DNA from: Tribonema minus | Taxonomy: Eukaryota > Sar > Xanthophyceae > Tribonematales > Tribonemataceae | DNA: 64,000 nucleotides | Direction of reading: 5' to 3' | Assembly: GCA_017506865.1 (NCBI GenBank) | Contig: JAFCMP010000057.1 | Location: forward strand, 310,001 to 374,000 | Shown: positions 37,501 to 47,594 of the stretch, one piece after another | Position numbering within the stretch: the first letter of the stretch is position 1 | Layout of the letters: every line of letters starts with the position of its first letter | Translations under genes and position numbers: made by a program | The notes under the pieces: generated by a model | Databases searched by the model: none | What the model saw: the letters and a program-made list of their open reading frames with translations, nothing else | Told to the model about the DNA's origin: nothing

Positions 37501-38887
37501 AGGTACAGGCTGTCGTACGGATTGGCCGGCTGCACCACCAGATCATTCACCTCGCCAGCAGCTTCGCCGTAGAGATATAGCTGGGGGTCACATAGAAAAA
37601 ATGATGCTTAGTGACAGTTGTGGTGCTCGTGCAAGGCCGTGAGGTCACAAAGCCTACAGCTGCTGCCCTCTTGAAGTGGACATCTGCTCAATACCTTCGT
37701 GCACGGTGTCTACATCCTGTTGCACTGCACGTCAGTGTACTCATTATGCGCTACAACAGACGTTGAATGTGCGCAAGTGCCTTCAACAGTGCCAACAAGC
37801 TCAAAACAAACTGACATCTCCAGAGATTGGGTGGCCAACTTGGAACACTTGACGTCCTCCAGAACAATATGACGTGAGATGAAGCGCAATGGAGTGCAAG
37901 GGTCGTCAATTCGCCTGTGCCAACAGCTGTTGCTGATGACAACGACCGATCGTGTCATAGGTATTCGATGAATCAAGCAACAACATCAGGAGGGCTCGAC
38001 AGCAGCTGATAATCATCGGTTTGAGAATCAAAGTTACTCATTGACGTCAGTATACCTCTTACCTGAGGTTCAAATCGTGTGTACCAGGTGTGGGAGTTGG
38101 TGTCATACTGCGCCAGATTGGTGGTCTTTCCGTTGAGAGTGAAATTTCCGCCAATCACAAGCGCTGGCACCGGGCTGGCTGACTGCTGGTGACAAACAGT
38201 GCAGCAGCGATTCGCCATGTACTGAGCACTGCACAATACCGAATTGATCTGATTGCAACAGCACGGCCGAAGTGTAATGACACAAACATGAGTGCTGCGA
38301 TATGCTGTTGGATGCTTGCTGCGAGAGAGAGCTCAATCAACACAGAAGCTGTGTTGCGGGTTGTTCAACATCGAGGGCCTGCCATTCACTGTTGCAACCA
38401 GCAATTTGTGTCTAGACGAGAGCACACACAACGGTGGTGAGAGATGTCGCAGGTCAAAGGGCACGCTGACTGAGGTGGGCGTCAAACCTCTCTCCCAGAA
38501 CCTTCATGCGTCATGTGCAGCCGACGTCTGATGGAAAAAACGATGATGTCGATTATGCACATCTGAATGATCTGGACGAAAGCGAGGTGTGGGCCGTGCA
38601 GACTCCTCTGCTGCAGCACTTCAAGTACGGACTCCACAAAAAAGATGCAGCCGCAGGACATCTATGCAGCGAAAGTGGATGCTTTGAATAGAGCGATCAC
38701 ATTCCCGACGTAGCTGGCGCAGAGCTAGAAGGCTGCTTCAAACGCGTACCTCGACCTTGCTGCGCTCCACAGATGCGCTGCCCCCGGCGCTGCCTCCGCT
38801 GCTCCCCGGCAACGCAGTCCCTACGGGCACCAGGCGCAGTGCTAGCAAGGCCCACAGAGCGGCATTCATGAGCTTGATTAAGCTCAT
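22585..38887 (-). CDS. Receptor-like TKL protein kinase with repeat-type ectodomain
   Basis: 22 exons on the minus strand (start-end): 38887-38750, 38182-38063, 37580-37500, 37402-37203, 36913-36838, 36455-36364, 36177-36102, 35797-35553, 35134-35027, 34225-34129, 33622-33359, about 32554-32435, 31796-31593, 30635-30445, 29844-29769, 28759-28673, 27974-27808, 26804-26621, 26187-25978, 25135-25016, 24189-24011, 22876-22585. About 1108 residues. A signal peptide comes first (MNAALWALLALRLVPVG). The ectodomain has recurring beta-propeller-like strands (ALVIGGNFTLNG, DFFVGGTFQS, ILYIGGKFNMVDG, SLYVAGTFQLVNG, IFIAGEF), as in Rax2/kelch-like proteins. One membrane span lies at about 599-624. The cytoplasmic kinase has GEGSFGRV, VAVKEF, HRDLKSHN, a DWG in place of DFG, and LAPEV; it ends near 965 and a Ser/Lys/Gly-rich tail follows. 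Weak points: exon 12 acceptor (phase does not close from TAG at 32568) and non-standard donors of exons 3 and 4. Confidence 0.85.
22985..23004. repeat. Poly-G run (20)
   Basis: Uninterrupted G run in the last intron of the kinase gene; unstable length expected. Confidence 0.95.
26340..26360. repeat. Poly-C run (21)
   Basis: Uninterrupted C run on the plus strand, in the kinase gene intron 26188-26620 next to the exon with DWG. Confidence 0.95.
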
Positions 38888-39395
38888 TACCTCACTGAGG
38901 CCCCACCCATGGGGCGGGGCCTACCCAGCCTTGGCTCGGCACAGTTAAAGAAGTCTTTTTGCCGGGCTGCGCTAGGTCTGGTGCACTCAGGACCACCCCC
39001 TCCTTGGCGCACAATCACCCGCCTTGCTCGGCGTCACAAATCCACCACCAGCGCCCCCCACTGCTCCAGCGCCCCCCACTGCTCCTGCGCTGAAGCGCGT
39101 GTCTAAATTCGTGTCACAAGTCGTGAGTGGGTCTACCTACCCTGCCAGCACTAACAAGCACGCGCAGCACCAGAAGTGCGAGAGACAGACACACTTATAT
39201 ATATTTGTGTCTAGACGCAGCTGCTGCTGTACCATGTTGGTTTGCGAAAAAGTGCGTTGTCCATCCTCATCAGCTCAGCAGCTTGCATGTGAAGTGGCGA
39301 TATGACTTCATGATCTGCCAGTGAAAGCTGAAGAAATCAGCTTTCTGTGAACATACCATCACATATTGACAGCTACATTTGTGTATGCGGCGCGC
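38888..39395. promoter_or_regulatory. Probable 5' region of the receptor kinase gene
   Basis: About 500 bases upstream of the kinase ATG on the minus strand. A TATATATA tract at about 39197-39206 could serve as a TATA element, 310 bases from the ATG. No other signal. Inference only. Confidence 0.3.
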
Positions 39396-39409
39396 GGGGG
39401 GGGGGGGGG
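39396..39409. repeat. Poly-G run (14)
   Basis: Borders the retrotransposon pile on its left side; the last G is also the first base of the GTACAGTG at the insertion point. Confidence 0.9.
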
Positions 39410-39416
39410 TACAGTG

Positions 39417-39557
39417 ATGCCATTTGGCGGCGGCGGCGTTTGAGTGGTTGTCGTTGATACACTTTCAGAAGCCACACGACATGCAGACTCCGTACAGCAG
39501 CATCAACTTAGACCATCATCTGGGCTTTTTCGCGCCCTGAGCGAGAATTAATAAAAA
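39417..39557 (+). mobile_element. Short 3'-end copy of the retrotransposon
   Basis: Matches the last part of the element from ATGCCATTTGGCGG through the stop codon region to TTAATAAAAA, with some divergence in the middle. GTACA lies on both sides (GTACAGTG before, GTACACAC after). Opposite orientation to the following copies. Confidence 0.88.
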
Positions 39558-39593
39558 GTACACACTGCAGGTTCAGCCTGAGATTCACTGTAC

Positions 39594-39616
39594 TTTTATT
39601 AATTTCGCTTCGCAAT
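39594..39616 (-). mobile_element. 23-bp tail-only insertion with 8-bp duplication
   Basis: The plus strand reads TTTTATTAATTTCGCTTCGC and three more bases, flanked on both sides by CACTGTAC (39586-39593 and 39617-39624). On the minus strand this is GTACAGTG, then a unit ending in AATTAATAAAA, then GTACAGTG. It looks like an insertion of only the last bases of a related element. Confidence 0.7.
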
Positions 39617-39624
39617 CACTGTAC

Positions 39625-41158
39625 TTTTTATTAATTCTCGCTCAGGGCGCGAAAAAGCCCAGATGATTGGCATCTAGCTGTAAGGAATCTACATGTCGTA
39701 TGACAGTCTGAAAGTGTCGCAACGACAACCACTCGAACGCCGCCGCCGCCAAATGGCATCTCGGGGTCCTCCCCTACGTCCTCCTCCATGTGCCCCCCCC
39801 CCCCTGGATTCTGCCATGTGTGTCATGACACGGCCAGAGTACGCCATGTGGAGCGCTGCCGACAGTGCCGAGCGTAAGCGCGCCAGGGTGATGCCCTTGA
39901 GAGCTTTAGGGCGCGCTCCTCCGGGCACTGACATCCTGCTGGCATACTCCGTCGCCACAGCCTCCAGCAGCTTCCGCCCCTGCTCCCCGATGCTGCCAAA
40001 TGACCCTATTGCCAAAGTGGCAAGTTTGTAGCAATTCTGATCATAATGACCAGAAAAGTGGGTAGTCTTGGCGGCCTCTTGATCGCGGCAGCATCGCTCG
40101 GGGTCTGCTGCAGTCTTCGCCGCCCGCGACGCCACCTGTGCCTCGAAGCAGGTAACGTCCACCATGAGCGGTAGGTGGCGTGTCGGGTCGTCGTAGCCGG
40201 TCACCGGGAAGGCGTCGGCAGGCAGCACGATGTCCATCCTGCGACTCCCCGGCGGCCCGGCGGACCCCAGAAACGGCGTGTAGTCCTCGTCCACCAGTCC
40301 CGTTTTGAGGTATTGCCGCAGGATGCGCTGCGTGGCCCTCTTGACGCTATTGTAGACGATGGTGTCGTGCGCCTTGACGCGTGGCGCTTGACACAGCCGT
40401 GCATGCAGGGTGCCGCCCGGCGACTTCCCGCACAGCTTGCAGCCTGCCGTCTGCTCCTCTACTCCGATGGCGCGTTTGACGGCCAGCTGCCAGGATAGGC
40501 CATCGAACGAAGCCGTTGTGGAGTACATGGGCTCGTTGAGGAATGCCATGCCGATCGAGTGCATGTGGCGCTGCGACCAGAATCGAGCAAGTGCTTGCGT
40601 GCGTTGCGTGCCCTGCGGCAGCTGTTGCAGGTCCGCCTCCACCTTATCTGCAAGCTCGGTAGCGACGGCATCTGCAAGCGCACTCTGATTGGGGCGCTTC
40701 AGGCTACACTGCAACTGCAGAGCACTGGCGTCAAGTACGCAAGCAGCATCCGCACCAGTGCCACCACCTGCTGTCGGCCGCAGCGGCGGCTGCTGCGTAG
40801 GTGGTTGCTGCTGCAGTGGCGTTAGCGCTGGTGGCAGTATATGTTCCAGCTTGTCACCTGTTGCTGCACGTAGAGATGTGGCAGCTGTGGCGATCGTCCG
40901 CATGAGGGGCAGGCGCGCCACCTCTGCTGCTGCTGCGCCTTGTAGCATTGCTGGTGTGGAACGCGCAGCGCCTGCATTGACGGCTGCCGCTGCTGCGTGC
41001 GCTGGTGCTGCAGCTGCGCCGCCTGCCGTTGCTGCTGCTGCCAGTGGTGTTGCTGCTGCCGCAGGTGTTGGTGCAGCACCTGCCGCATTGGCCGCTGCCA
41101 CCGCCATTGCCGCTGTCGCAGCCGGCACGGTTGCGGCGCCGCCTGCCGACGCTGCTCC
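39625..41158 (-). mobile_element. 5'-truncated retrotransposon copy (1.5 kb)
   Basis: Closely matches the full-length element from about position 6118 to 7649, on the opposite strand. Starts inside the alanine-rich region. A 479-codon reading frame (39689-41128) keeps the CCHC knuckle and endonuclease motifs. One extra C in the homopolymer at about 39793-39804 (12 instead of 11) shifts the frame and replaces the normal C-terminus. The far end abuts another copy directly at 41158/41159. Confidence 0.93.
39689..41128 (-). pseudogene. Truncated retrotransposon ORF, endonuclease end
   Basis: 479 codons covering part of the alanine-rich stretch, the CKLCGKSPGGTLHARLC knuckle and the RRMDIVL / LMVDVTCFE endonuclease motifs. 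It lacks reverse transcriptase and fingers. Compared with the full-length copy a few residues differ (for example Trp for Arg, Tyr for His). The C-terminus is altered by the homopolymer frameshift. Part of a dead-on-arrival copy. Confidence 0.85.
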
Positions 41159-41292
41159 TTTTTATTAATTCTCGCTCAGGGCGCGAAAAAGCCCAGATGA
41201 TTGGCATCTAGCTGTAAGGAATCTACATGTCGTATGACAGTCTGAAAGTGTCGCAACGACAACCACTCAAACGCCGCCGCCGCCAAATGGCA
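41159..41292 (-). mobile_element. Short 3'-end copy of the retrotransposon
   Basis: About 134 bases from TGCCATTTGGCGG to TTAATAAAAA, joined without spacer to the next copy (41158). Its start is preceded on the minus strand by GTACACAC (41293-41300). Starts within two bases of the same point as the copies at 39417 and 62895. Confidence 0.88.
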
Positions 41293-41300
41293 GTGTGTAC

Positions 41301-41356
41301 TTTTATTAATTTCGCTTCGCAAGGGGCGCGAAACTTTTATTAATTTCGCTTCGCAA
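41301..41356 (-). mobile_element. Tandem tail-only insertion flanked by GTGTGTAC
   Basis: Two tandem units of a tail variant (plus strand TTTTATTAATTTCGCTTCGC) separated by AAGGGGCGCGAAAC. The pair is bounded by the 8-bp direct repeat GTGTGTAC at 41293-41300 and 41357-41364. Same structure as 39594-39616. Confidence 0.65.
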
Positions 41357-41364
41357 GTGTGTAC

Positions 41365-41845
41365 TTTTTATTAATTCTCGCTCAGGGCGCGAAAAAGCCC
41401 AGATGATTGGCATCTAGCTGTAAAGAATCTACATGTCGTATGACAGTCTGAAAGTGTCGCAACGACAACCACTCAAACGCCGCCGCCGCCCAACGGCATC
41501 TCGGGGTCCTCCCCTACGTCCTCCTCCATGTGCCCCCCCCCCCTGGATTCTGCCATGTGTGTCATGACACGGCCAGAGTACGCCATGCGGAGCGCTGCCG
41601 ACAGTGCCGAGCGTAAGCGCGCCAGGGCGATGCCCTTGAGAGCTTTAGGGCGCGCTCCTCCGGGCACTGACATCCTGCTGGCATACTCCGTCGCCACAGC
41701 CTCCAGCAGCTTCCGCCCCTGCTCCCCGATGCTGCCAAATGACCCTATTGCCAAAGTGGCAAGTTTGTAGCAATTCTGATCATAATGACCAGAAAAGTGG
41801 GTAGTCTTGGCGGCCTCTTGGTCGCGGCAGCATCGCTCGGGGTCT
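41365..41845 (-). mobile_element. 5'-truncated retrotransposon copy (0.48 kb)
   Basis: Nearly identical to the last 480 bases of the full-length element, from GACCCCGAGCGATG to TTAATAAAAA. The homopolymer has 11 C as in the full-length copy, so the C-terminal frame (41473-41853) is intact. GTACACA on both outer sides (minus strand) is the likely target duplication. Confidence 0.92.
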
Positions 41846-44800
41846 GTGTACAATATATGCTACAACACAAAAATGCAGCCTCAGGAAGTGCTCGTAGCAT
41901 TCATGGAATCGACAAGAGCCTAAAGTACTGATTAAATCTGCTCACACATATAGCTTTCGGAAGATTTGATTGCTGCAAGCATGCATGCATTGAACTGGTG
42001 CAATAATGTTGCTTTGGACGGTCGAAGAGAAGCTGAGATGCAATCATGATGTGCACACATTGATCAAGGCGAAGCAGGAGCAGAGCACGCGTGCTAAAAC
42101 TTATGTGTCACTATCTGTGGCGACAAAACCCTCCATCGACTATTGGCGCACACCCTCAAATTTTAATAGACTGGCATACTCGTTCATATATTAGGAACTT
42201 TTGGAGGTATGGTATATTCTTTCTTGACTATAGCCAATGAAGTATACTTCATGAAGGTGTGCAAGTCGCTGCAACCATGGTCGACGGATCTGCACTTTTG
42301 CTTCTAGTTCATTACTATTGATGATTAATCAATTGATGCCGTTGAGGCTGGTGCGTGTGGTGATGCATCACCTGGACCCACGATGAATGCCTGCCACCTA
42401 GGTGACAGTGTGGTACGACGTCGATCGCGATGTCTGCAGCCAGGAGCACCTGGTGTAGTACTGTTGCAGTGGCGTACGACACTACGTGCGGTGCGTGACG
42501 CCCCCTGGAGGTGTGTGTCACTCAGCAAACCTACTTGATCACCATGACGACCAAGCACCGCGCCCTGTCTTGGACTGCAAACGCCAAGATCACATGCAGC
42601 ATGCGCTGACTGATGCCCAGCATGCAGCTCTGCCAGTGCAAGACTCACGTCATGCATGGCTTCCGTGCGGCACATGAAAGCCCGTCCTCAGGCTAGCACT
42701 GTGCCCCCGTGAGTCCAACTCCTCCAACTAGTTGCAACCTGCTGCGCGCCTTGGTGTACCAGATGCTCTGTTGGCACTCAGTCTGGCCCTACTCCTCCTC
42801 CGTTTATTGCCGCTGTCAGAGGGACCCCTGGAGGTGAACATGGCCAGCAGCAATTTCCGCTGCTCCAACGGCTTCTGCCAGTGACCTACTGCAACGCCTT
42901 TGCCGCCATGCAGCTCTGGACATGATGTCATGCAGTTTCCGCTGCTGCGCCTGACAGCAGAGTTGCCCTTTGACACAAGTGCTCTGTGTGCTGCGTTTGA
43001 GCCGCGTGGCATCGCGTCTTTTGCTTTTCGCAAAAGGTCTTGCACTTTTGTGCGCTGCATCATCATCCTGAGGTCCTGTCAACTGCGCCTTTCAGATTGG
43101 CTGTTGCCTTGCCAATATGTGTGGTGCGAACGTGCCCTGTGCGAGGCTGTGACGCCGCACGATTGAATTGCCACATGGTTTGCTTCTTCTGTTGCGCCTG
43201 TTCCGTTGATGGCTAGCTCTACTTGTTGGGCTAACAAATGGAATATCACGCTGCTGCATTCCGCTGTGTTTGGCTGCTCCTCTGCGCGTAGTGCGCCGCG
43301 TACCTAAGTTGTTGCTTGCAAAGTTGGTCCAGCTGCAATCTGAGCACTCTCAGAAGCGACAGAATCTGGCTGCAGCATCACCTGGAGCAGTTCATACTAC
43401 GTTTGCACGCATCCATGGTGACGACAGTGCCGTTCTGTTGCTCCGTTGCGTTTGCGTTCGAGTTTCTTCTTGTACACTTCAACTTGTACACTTCAACTAA
43501 AACTTGAAGTTGGTTGAGAGAGGGCGGCAACACGGTTTACGCCGTCCTTGATGCGCCTGATCATTGGCTATGCAAAATGTTCGTCGAGGAGGAAGCGTTT
43601 ATATGGTGGACTTCAAGCCAGCTTGAGAAATATGCTGGATGCTCACACCACAAGGAGCTTGCCCGGTTCTGAATCAGTGACAGTCAAGTGGATACATGCT
43701 GCTGAAACGATCGCGCAGCATAGGTCGGGCAAGCAGGTGTTCAATTTGGCTTTTGTCATGGACAAACCCAGCATACAAAAATTGTGAGCCACGTTGGCGG
43801 ACTTCAACACTTAGTGGTTTGAACCCTTGCCGCGTTCGCTGCTCCGTTTCAACATGATGGCTAGGGGGCTATGGGTGATGGCACCGGTGTTGGAGCTGGT
43901 CAGATTCACTGAGCAAACTTCAACTCAAAGTTCAACTTCTCTACTCAGGTTCACAAGAAAGCACCCCCCTCCTGAAGGAATGGGGGGCGAGCGACCAGGA
44001 ACAGACAGCCTCTTGTGTAAGTTGCGCTTAAAGCAAGTCAGAGACCATCAACATGTTGCTTCATCTGAAACATGTTCATCACTGCATGTTTCTGTTCCTT
44101 TGAGATCATGTTATGCGCATGCTGCGGGATTACATCTGCATTGCCATTAAGCCGTCATGCCACGCTTAGCACATCAACACCATCAGGCCAGCGCCAAAGG
44201 GCTTTCTGGCTCTAACCCAGTTAGTGCCTCAGGAAGTGAAGTTGCGCGTAACGCTTGAAGTAGACGAAGCGAACTTGCAATAGAGACCGTCTCGAGAGCT
44301 CTGCAGGTCGCGAAGCGTGGCCGCAGGCTTGATACTGCAAATGCGGTACATGCCAAGTGCCAAAACGCTGCATGCGGTCAGCGCCGCCTGTGCAGCACAA
44401 CACCTCGCGAGCTGAAGAGCCAGCGCCAGAATAAGCTCGCAGCTTCCTGGGTGTTGCTGCTGGAGAGCGGCAACTAGACCCCAGCGCGCTGATTGGTGAA
44501 CGGTTGTAGCGATACGCACGTACGCGTACCCGGCTCGCAAAAATCAGCAAGCGTGGCATCACTCAAGTGCATCATCACCCAAGTGCATCAGCAGAGCGGA
44601 GGCTTGCGCGCGCCATGACTTAAGAAGGCTCGCGCCCTGAAGGGTCCCTCGCCTACAAATTGACGTTCTGAAATGTCCAAGTTCAACATGGGATCATATT
44701 TTCTCTCAAGATCCTGAGCGCAGGAAAATCTTTTTCCCCCATTGTTTAATTTAAAAATGTCTCTAGGCGTTATCTTGAACAAGGACATCCATCATCACAC

Positions 44801-46986
44801 AAATGTCCCGTTTTTAATCCAGGTCCCATTTTTGCAATTCAATACCTTCTTTGCCCATGCCATGTGGCAAGGCTCCTCAAAATTCAATGTTGACTCGTCT
44901 AAGATCATCGTCACATTTTCTTGCAGAAATGCTGGGCCGCCCGGCTGGTCCTGGCCTTTGCCTTGAAGTTCGAGGCTTGACAATGACCACCATCAAGAGG
45001 ATGAAATGTGTCGCTTGTGGAGTGACGGTGCTCCGATCCTCGAGCCGCTTCAAACCTCGCAATACATGGTGTCACCAGGTGTCACCCGCGGGCAGCGGCG
45101 TGTTCGGCGGTATGCATTCACCTGAAAGGACCTGGTCCAGAGGCGAACAGTTACGGCATTGCAACACACCTCCTACACACGACGCACGACACTGCACAGT
45201 CAAGGCGGATATCGGCTTGAAGGGAGCGTACGCGCTGGGACCAGGTGCGTGCCAAAAAACACTAAGAACGAAAGGCCCTTCGTTCTCTCCCCGACAGGGG
45301 CAGTTGAGCCATTGTAGGAGCCTGTCAGTGAACATCAATTTGTCAAGATGAACCAGTTTTTGTGGAATGACTGCAGCGACAATTTTACAAAAAAGTCAGC
45401 AGCAGCTCACCCCTTACAACCGGAGCCCTAGTCTACAGCTTGAGGTGTATCAAGCAATTTTTGAGAAGAAAAAAAAAGTTCACCGATGAGACTTAAAAAA
45501 AAAAAGAGACCCTTGACCTTTCCGGCGTGTTTTGAGGGGCTTGCCTTGCCTTGCCCTTGCCCTTGCCCTAGTCGTTTTCCCCGGCGCAAACCCTAGCTTG
45601 ACGTGGATGCTGGCGCACGCTGTACTCCACAGCAGGAGACAACAAGACGTGGCACAGTCGCCTTAGACACAGTCGTGCTTGCCTACCAAGCGCTTCACCC
45701 CAACGTGGGCGCTAGCGGCTAAAGAAACCATGTTTCGTGTTGGGAGCTCTCGGGGTTTGACTGCAGCATTGATGCACACCACACGTGCTAGAGGCGGTGC
45801 GCTGCGTTGCTACCACTATGGTGCCAACAATATACATTCATGGTAGCTACTGCTGCCCCACGTCGCCGCTGTGTCTTACAGCGCCCACCTTGATCATTTA
45901 TTCACGAAAACTAAAAAAGTTGAATCATCAGATGCATTGCGGCATACAACGGCACAGCGACTGCAGCTTCACGCTGACCACAAACTGGCAGTGCCACGAC
46001 AGAGGAGTAAGCTGCTGCAGTTGACTTGATGACAACTGATGACGTAGTGGTTGCTGTGCTTCAAATGCAATAGGTGGTGTGCATGAGGGGCTAACAGTTC
46101 TGTGTGGGCACGGACGCATCGTGTCAGGCACACCAGATGAGCGCTCTGTGGCAAGAGCCTTCCAAAACAACACATTTTTAGAAGACCAGCAATAGTATAC
46201 AGAACAGACTTCTTCAACTTATTCAACATTTTTTTTGTGCACGCCAAATTTGCACGACACGAGGCGACGCACACGACATCTGCAGGCGCGGCGCACAGCA
46301 CTGCGACCAACCGAAACATTCATGGCATGCGCAGCATACCCCTGTGTCCTCAGATGGCGACTCCGCAGCAGGTGCGCGCTGTGCACTCTCCGAGCCTGCC
46401 AGGCGCTTGTGCGCATCTGCTCACAGACAGGCTGCTTTGCGTTGAGGCTGAGCGGAGCGTCGACGAGGTCCTGCGGCACTTGTAGTGCCTGTGTGGCACG
46501 CAAGGGCCATAGAGGGCAGGCTTTCATGAGCATCACCACTCCATGGCAGCTTGTGACAGCATCAAATTCGCGGGGTATGATACAATGACGCTGTCGCGCA
46601 GTGAAGGCTATTAGTAAGTGATCTCCGCAGGCTCAGCGTCAGGCCCTGGGTTAGGGGCGACATCAGGGAATATCAAGGGTCAGCTACATAGAAGTACAAA
46701 AATTATCGAAGTTTAACTTATGATCGATCAGATGGGGGTTACGGTACTGCAGATGCAGCACCTGCTGCTTTTGTAGTTGCCCTCGGGAGCGATGCGGTCT
46801 TGGTTGAGACTGGCGCTTTAGACACGTGACACTGTCTACGCACGACACCTGACATGCAGCAATTTGAAAGCCAGAGATGAAGTGTGTCAGGCAGTGCAAC
46901 CCTAACTTACAACCAACTTGCTGTTGGACCCCAAACCTAGCGGTCATCGCAGCCCTGTCAACGGGGCAAATGCGAGCCACGCAGTA
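41846..46986. other. Long stretch without a supported gene
   Basis: About 5 kb. Holds a decayed ORF pair at 44588-44983, A-rich tracts at 45470-45505, a CCTTGC-type simple repeat at 45540-45575 and many CTTCAA/TTGAAG words (43480-43515, 43915-43945). A possible terminal exon at 46355-46485 (+), preceded by TGTCCTCAG, reads MATPQQVRAVHSPSLPG and ends in TAG. The minus frame here is also open, so it is not called. Confidence 0.4.
44588..44983 (-). pseudogene. Possible decayed coding region
   Basis: Two reading frames in the same phase (44983-44795 and 44788-44588) are separated only by two adjacent TGA codons. Residues include NFEEPCHMAWAKKVLNCKNG and then RDIFKLNNGGKRFSCAQDLE. The composition is more protein-like and more A/T-rich than the surroundings. 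No family recognised; a degraded transposase or other mobile ORF is possible. Confidence 0.35.
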
Positions 46987-47011
46987 CTACCAGCCTGAGC
47001 TCATTGAAATT

Positions 47012-47366
47012 GTCGACCCCTCTGCTGCAGGCATCCGTTCAGCTCCTTGTGGTGGTTGTACTGCCCGTCCAGCATGCAGAGCTTTCCCGCTGAGGCGCAG
47101 CACGTCGTTGGAGAGCTGTTTCATGAGGTCCTGCAAGGGAGGCATGCGCTGCTGCGCAGCCGCAAGAGGCGCGGCAGCGTGCTGCCATGGGTTCAGCTGC
47201 AATGTGTCGCTGTACTGCTGCAGATGCGGCTGAGCCGGAGTCTCAAACTGCTCCAGTATTGGCTGAGGTAAATCACCATGCACGAGTTGCTGTAGGTTAA
47301 CAAGCCCTGACACGGCCCCATATTGCTGCTGGCGTACTGACAGCAATACTGACAGGGGCATTAACT
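47012..47366 (-). pseudogene. Last exon of an unknown gene with apparent +1 frameshift
   Basis: On the minus strand an acceptor CCCACTGCAG at 47367 opens a frame (LMPLSVLLSVRQQQYGAVSG ... LMKQLSNDVLRLSGK). At GGGAAAGC the natural continuation KLCMLDGQYNHHKELNGCLQ is one frame off. Removing one base joins them and the frame then stops at 47011. Without the shift the frame runs to 46987 with low-quality sequence. It may be an assembly or sequencing error, a pseudogene, or a tiny intron. Gln/Pro-rich first half, charged helical second half. Upstream exons were not found; a retroelement lies just upstream. Function unknown. Confidence 0.45.
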
Positions 47367-47594
47367 GCAGTGGGCCGTTGCAGGCCTGTCATGAATACTT
47401 CGAAGTATCAAGTTATCAAGATGATTCAAAGCCAGAATTTGTGGACATTCTTATGTTTAACAGCAGCTCAGCCCAGTGGCGCCCTACGGCTTGAAGTGCG
47501 TAAAGCAATAACAATGACAACGACAAGAAAAATTATTTCAAAAATATCAATGTACATGGTGTGTTATGACAACAGCTTGGTCGCTTGACGGCGT

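Noticed and set aside
42300..43500. Possible further retroelement body (CTGCTGCGCC-rich stretch)
   Set aside because: Composition resembles the retroelement ORF, but no motif or alignable block with the known copies was found.
46237..46485. Possible terminal exon on plus strand
   Set aside because: Acceptor and short frame look plausible, but the minus strand is also open and no partner exon was found.
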